Source: Sphagnum compactum (lineage: Eukaryota > Bryophyta > Sphagnopsida > Sphagnales). From it: a stretch of 64,000 nucleotides of DNA. Positions within the stretch are counted from its first letter, which is position 1. Each line of letters opens with the position of its first letter. Positions 50,110-64,000 of the stretch are shown piece after piece. The stretch lies in assembly GCA_965153455.1 (NCBI GenBank), contig OZ234502.1, forward strand, positions 2,273,267 through 2,337,266, written 5' to 3'. The notes under the pieces are model-generated. The model was not told where the DNA came from. It saw only the letters and a program-made list of their open reading frames with translations, and made no database searches. The translations under genes were made by a program, and so were the position numbers.

Positions 50110-50460
50110 TATATCATACATATTATGCATTCATGCCTTCTATCACATAAATATGAACAATTTTTATTAAAACCACAATTTCAAAATCCATAATTTTCAG
50201 GGTCAATAACACGTTTGAACCAAATGTGCTCAAATCGGTTATTAAAAAAAAATTCATTAGTTCAAGTCCTTTTGTCTTTTCAATTATCAATTTAAAAATC
50301 CACTCCAATTTTTGAAAAGAATGGTGCACATTTGGTAGGAAAAAATGATGTTTGAAAAAAATAAGGATCGTCCACTCTCAAGGTTGAGCACATTGAACAT
50401 GCAAAAACATTTTTGATTTGTAAGATACGAATTTTGCAATTAATAAAAAATATTTTAAAA
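50110..50460 (+). repeat. Diverged dispersed repeat (copy 2)
   Basis: Direct, collinear match to 17340-17690 with substitutions and small gaps. With the duplicated unit just upstream it forms part of a repeat family also present inside the palindrome spacer. Confidence 0.6.
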
Positions 50461-50589
50461 AAATTATGATAATTTAAGCTATTATATTTCCCTTGTGATC
50501 GTTCAAACATATAAAAATGTAGTTTTAAGGAATGTCCAATCACTTGATGGCTATTTTGATTTTGTTTTTATCCCTAAATAAAAAATACA

Positions 50590-50885
50590 AAAAAAAATAA
50601 AAATCGAAAACTTTGGTGATAGAAAAATCTATGGAAATTGAAAAACACAGTGATCAAAACTTTGACAACAAATAAATTCGTGGCAGTTGAAAAAGGTGGA
50701 GACTAAAACTTTGGCGACAAAAAAATCTTTAAGGTGATTAAAACTTTAACAACAAAAAAAATTGCGGTGATAAAAAAAAGGTGGTGACCAAAAATATTGG
50801 CAATAGAAACTTTGATGATAGAAAAATTTATGATGATCGAAAGAAATGACGACCAAAAAAGGTGGTAATCAAAAACTTGTGACTT
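50590..50885. repeat. Degenerate short-period tandem tract (G-poor, A-rich)
   Basis: Variants of 'ggtgat.aaaactttggcgacaaaaaaat' recur about every 20-30 bases. Similar phrases occur at 43740-43900 and, inverted, at 44640-44860 in the arms of the hAT foldback, and near 49650-49740. Confidence 0.55.
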
Positions 50886-51189
50886 TTAATCGTCACAAAG
50901 TGTATGGTGATCAAAATGAGTCCAATTTCAATTGCCTTTATCTTTACCATGGGCAATCCAATATAAACTTTGACCTAGGTGGACACTATCCTCATGCGAT
51001 GTTGGGCTGCATCTATGCCCAAATGGACATGTTGTGTTGTGTTGTGACGAACTCCCAAACACTATGATAACCTTGTGACAACCCTGGAGTTAGCTGCATG
51101 TGCATGGAAGATCATACCCATCATAACTTAAATTGGGTGGACAGAATTAGCTCCCATTGTTTTCTAAGGCCCGCCTGCTTTCCACTAGG

Positions 51190-51401
51190 AATGAGGGCCT
51201 AAAAAACTTGGGACCAACTTTGAGCATTTTTAGCTTGTTGTTTGGCTCCAAGTTACTAATAAATGCTAGAACATTGACATCAGGATATTAATAAATGCTG
51301 AAACATTGACCCCAAGGATTGCAAATTGGCCTCCCAAATTTGGGGCCAATACAAGGCCAATAACTTTGGGCAGATTGAAAAGATTTTTTCTAGTTCAACC
51401 T
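51190..51401 (+). repeat. Repeat module leading into the 82-bp array
   Basis: Matches 4405-4640 in the same orientation at high identity, including the paired 'aataaatgct.gaacattga' phrases. Confidence 0.8.
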
Positions 51402-51830
51402 TGACTCCTAGTGTAAAGCTCGTGGGGCTGTTTTCAACTTTTGCACCAATACGAATGCTTGATTTGGGTGGAACATTGGCCCTGACTCCTAGTGTGAAGC
51501 CCTTGGGGACTGATTTCAACTTTTGCACCACTACGAATGCTTGATTTGGGTTGAACATTGGCCCTGACTCCTAGTGTGAAGCCCTTGGGGGCTGATTTCA
51601 ACTTTTGCACCAATAAGAATGCTTGATTTTGGGTGGAACATTGGGCCTGACTCCTAGTGTGAAGCCCTTGGCGGCTGATTTCAACTTTTGCACCAATACG
51701 AATGCTTGATTTGGGTGGAACATTGGCCCTGACTCCTAGTGTGAAGCCCTTGGGGGCTGATTTCAACTTTTGCACCAATACGAATGCTTGATTTGGGTCG
51801 AACATTGGCCCTGACTCTTAGTGTAAAGTG
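51402..51830. repeat. 82-bp tandem repeat array, five full units
   Basis: GACTCCTAGTGT (GACTCTTAGTGT in the last) starts at 51402, 51484, 51566, 51649, 51731 and 51813, so the periods are 82, 82, 83, 82 and 82. Units differ at only a few positions. Single diverged units lie at about 4652 (+), 15842-15935 (-) and 26185-26285 (+), at the edges of the large palindrome. On the minus strand the array is open for 123 codons (51805-51434), because the unit has no stop in any of the three frames. Confidence 0.95.
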
Positions 51831-52613
51831 GGCCCAAACTGATTGTCAAGTGAATTATATGTGCCTCTGACTGATGAATAAATAGTCTAATGGGTCTCGT
51901 TTTGGGTGAACCTTTTGCTATCAGGGAGCATTAACAATACATGTTGCTGGACTGTCGATAGCAAGAATATTTGCGTTCTCAGGGAGATCTCTCCTCTTTT
52001 ACCTTTTGTAAACGAGATGGAGATGAGTATTACAACAGATCAATTGAAGAAAATGTGAGGAGTCTATTTCAGTAGACACTGACTAGAACCAAGTTCCGCA
52101 TGTTGTGCTTCACCTGACGTTTATTTTTTCCATTGACGCATATGTGAGCAGCTCGAATGTACTTGTCTCCAAGAATCTTTGCTGAGTACAACTGGTCTGT
52201 CTAAGCTTTCTTCCCTCTGAAGTTTCCTTCCCAATTTTTTTGCCTTCTCCTCTTAAAGTGGAACTTTATTTTTTTTACTCTTCGAGTCTTTAACGCATGT
52301 TTGTGAGATCATGTTCAACATGATTTGCGAGACGGTACTCGACAGTGCATCTTTCGAACCTATTGCCTTGTTTTGTAGTTAAATGAATACGTCTCTAAAG
52401 CGAACTTTGTATTAGAACAATAATAGGAAACTCCTAACTGCAGATTTGGGTCATTGAAGTGCAGGAGGCGTTCATTGTGCGAGAGACAAAATCTGGATTC
52501 ACAACTAGTCTCCGCGGAGCGAGCGTCTTTGCAAGCGGCTCTTCTTCTTGAGTAGCCGGCGGGTAAAGCGTGGAGTGACGAACTCCAGATTAACATTCAG
52601 TTGTTTTGACGTC
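51831..52613 (+). promoter_or_regulatory. Upstream region and 5' UTR of the receptor kinase gene
   Basis: From about 52140 the sequence turns more G+C-rich, as expected near a transcription start, with a GC-rich stretch (GCCGGCGGGTAAAGC) at 52556. The transcript probably starts in 52250-52500; no clear TATA box at a convincing distance can be chosen. Repeats end at 51830, so the promoter directly borders the 82-bp array. Confidence 0.4.
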
Positions 52614-61728
<9,115 letters not shown>

Positions 61729-63834
61729 TAACCATACTTTAATTGGGCTATAAAAAAAGATTATCTAAGCCAACAGAATCCTTCAAATGACAACTTTTGA
61801 CAAGGTTATACATGGAGGAGGGTAAAAGTTATACCTTTCATATCAACATTTGTAAATGAAGTTTTAGATACTCATGATCCCCATATAACACACAAGAAGG
61901 ATATAAACTTCTCAAACATCATACCATGCTTAGCTCCAATGTTTATGAGTATGCTAGTTCGAGTGTATGGCTATTATTTGAACAATGATTTAAAAGAGCC
62001 TAATGATATAAAGAAGCATATAAACACACTTAAAGAGTGTCCAATGATATATTTGGCCAATTATTATAGGCATGTATTAGTAAGGATCCAATGGACATAC
62101 ATGCTATAAATGAGGTATATGAACAATACAAGTTTTAGTCTAAAGGTTTCTTTCCTACCTTGAAAGTTAGGGATATATCATCTTTAAGACAATACCTTAT
62201 AAAGAATGGATATGTGACTGATGTAATAGATCAAGTGCAAGCAGTTGAATACACATACTAACAAGTATGTTTACAATTAGTGAAGATACTACATTATCCC
62301 CTTCAATAAAGCCATATTTGGAGCATCCTTCCATGCTTTAAAACTCTTAGACCTAGGTGTAAGACATTTGATGAACTTTATGTAATAATCCTCTTCTATA
62401 GAAACATTTGAGCAATCAGAGTCGTATCCACCTATGTCACCTTCATATTTAGAATATCTTTATTTTTAATGACTATGTTGTTGTTATAACTTGATGGTTT
62501 TATGGAAAAAGACTACAAATGATGTATTTTTATTTTTGTAACATTTATCACATTATTATTATTATGGATTGTTGTATGCCTACAATTAGAATGACGTCAT
62601 GTTAAATTAACAAAAATGTGTAGCTTGGATAGATTGGATATTATATAAATGTCCTTTTTAGTCTTTTTACATAATTGGAGTCTTATTTTCAATATATGTT
62701 TTCTAGGAAAAAAAAATGCTTTAAATAATAAAATTGACTTCAAAAAAATTTATAAATAAACAATGCTTACATTTATGTTTAGCAGTTTCCATTGGATAAA
62801 TTTGATTAGATATTATACCATACAAAAGTTTTGAAATCTACAAATTCATTCCAAAAGGTTCAAAGTAAATGACTATCTTTTGGGGAAATATTGGTTTTTT
62901 GTACTCATTGAACTTAGAATTTGTAGCCCCAAGTGCATATCACATGTGCAAGACTTTATTATTTTAAAAAAATATTGAACATTTTATCTTTAAAATATGC
63001 TTTAAGCATTTAACATGCATTTAATTAATTCCAGATCAATATGTTATTTTGGACTTAACTAGTTATTGAACATGGTGAGTGTAGGGAAGGCCATTTGGTG
63101 ACCACCAAATTCAAACAATTTTCGATAAAACTTACAAAATGAATGCCATTTATTTTAATCACTTATAATGTTATGTCCTATATCTTAATAGGTTTAAGGA
63201 TTGTCATTTATTTGAAGTGTACATGTTTATGCAAAACATGATATAATAAAAATATATAAAGGAAAATTTTACAAAAACATCACTAATATTAAATCTTGGT
63301 CTACCATAAATATTCATGTATAATAAAACATCAAATACACAATTAATGACCAAAATTTTGCTACTTTTAAATCTTGACATATCAAAACAATTTTTGTACA
63401 TGTCATGTAATGTAATGGAATGTCCAATATTTGGTGGCCACCAAATACAACTTACAAAAACTTTAATTTATCAAAACATTAAAAGATAATACAAATTGAA
63501 CTTAGTACACTAAGAAGACTAAAAGGGCTAGTGGGCACCAAGTCATCATTCTATACAAAATACATTAAAATTATGCATAATTGGATGGAGCACTAGAAAT
63601 GACATAGGTCGATATTAATGTGACATAAACAAGATATTAAAAAAAACATAGAAAAATATTAATAACAAAAAATATTGTTTATTCGAGCCAAACAACCATC
63701 AAATTGCATTTTGAATAATAAATGCAAAATAAAATAACAACCACATACCAATAGTTTCATTAGTTACATCAAGGTTTTGTTTGGCTTTAGTTAATTGTTA
63801 TAATGCTATTGATTATCACATTACTTCTAGCAAA
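61729..63834. other. 3' flank of the receptor kinase, AT-rich
   Basis: No further gene is recognised. A clear AATAAA close to the stop is absent, so the polyadenylation site cannot be placed. Two near-identical 18-bp palindromes lie at 63093 and 63429. Confidence 0.5.
63093..63446. repeat. Pair of 18-bp palindromes, ATTTGGTGNCCACCAAAT type
   Basis: 63093-63110 (ATTTGGTGACCACCAAAT) and 63429-63446 (ATTTGGTGGCCACCAAAT, a perfect palindrome) are 336 bp apart. Similar words ('caa..cttacaaaa') follow both. They may be ends of a small element or paired protein-binding sites. Confidence 0.45.
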
Positions 63835-63837
63835 AAA

Positions 63838-64000
63838 GGAGAATTGAATGAATGAAATGTCAACCCATTATTTTGGATTCGTCAAGTTGCACTTCCATTT
63901 GTTTAGCCAATAATCCCAATACAATTTTCTATCATTGCCTTTAGTCATAATAGATGAGTTGTATATTTGACACAACATTTTTATCTTATAGTCATAAAGC
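63838..64000 (-). repeat. Dispersed repeat, inverted partner of 40151-40318
   Basis: Near-identical reverse complement of 40151-40318; it continues past the window edge, so its full length is unknown. The left boundary of identity is the 'ggagaattgaatgaatg' phrase at 63839. Confidence 0.85.

Noticed and set aside
51434-51805. 123-residue repeat protein on the minus strand
   Set aside because: It is a by-product of an 82-bp tandem array rotating frames, with no start context or homology I can name.

Overview
The window is nuclear DNA from a land plant with a large, transposon-rich genome. The evidence is spliceosomal genes with GT..AG introns, a plant-type receptor kinase, plastid and mitochondrial DNA inserted in the nucleus, and Copia, hAT and En/Spm-like elements. 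Most of it is AT-rich. The lineage cannot be fixed from the sequence. A bryophyte, lycophyte or fern is my guess, because of the receptor-kinase architecture and the unusual LINE.

Only two genes look intact, one at each end. At the left (109-1909, +) is SRP14, the 14-kDa Alu-domain protein of the signal recognition particle, in four exons, the first contributing only the start codon. At the right (52614-61728, +) is a 15-exon gene for a 982-residue membrane receptor kinase: signal peptide, malectin-like ectodomain, three leucine-rich repeats, one transmembrane helix and an RD-type kinase domain. All exon phases agree in both genes.

Between them lie about 48 kb of nested transposon debris. 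The largest structure is an inverted repeat whose arms, 4709-15952 and 26160-31697, are reverse complements (about 96% in one stretch compared by eye). The left arm was later interrupted twice. One insertion (9779-10868) is 1.1 kb of chimeric organelle DNA: a plastid ndhD piece joined to a mitochondrial ccmFC exon and the start of its group II intron. The other (11000-15521) is a nearly full-length LINE. The right arm gives the uninterrupted target for both. The 10-kb spacer holds a Copia gag-protease fragment, a decayed En/Spm-like ORF region, and tandem repeats.

Right of the palindrome come AT-rich DNA with small foldback elements (31.7-37.5 kb), a small gene-like island (38.4-38.9 kb), a three-unit tandem array (40.8-41.4 kb), a decayed minus-strand gene with a RING-like cysteine cluster (41.4-42.9 kb), a hAT transposase pseudogene whose 5' part has been duplicated in inverted orientation around another repeat module (43.3-47.0 kb), more AT-rich DNA, and an 82-bp tandem array (51.4-51.8 kb) whose single units also occur at the junctions of the large palindrome.

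The genes do not form a pathway. The main interest is structural: repeated formation of long inverted repeats, a datable order of insertions, and coding decay dominated by stop codons of the C-to-T kind. Identity figures are by eye and no database search was possible.
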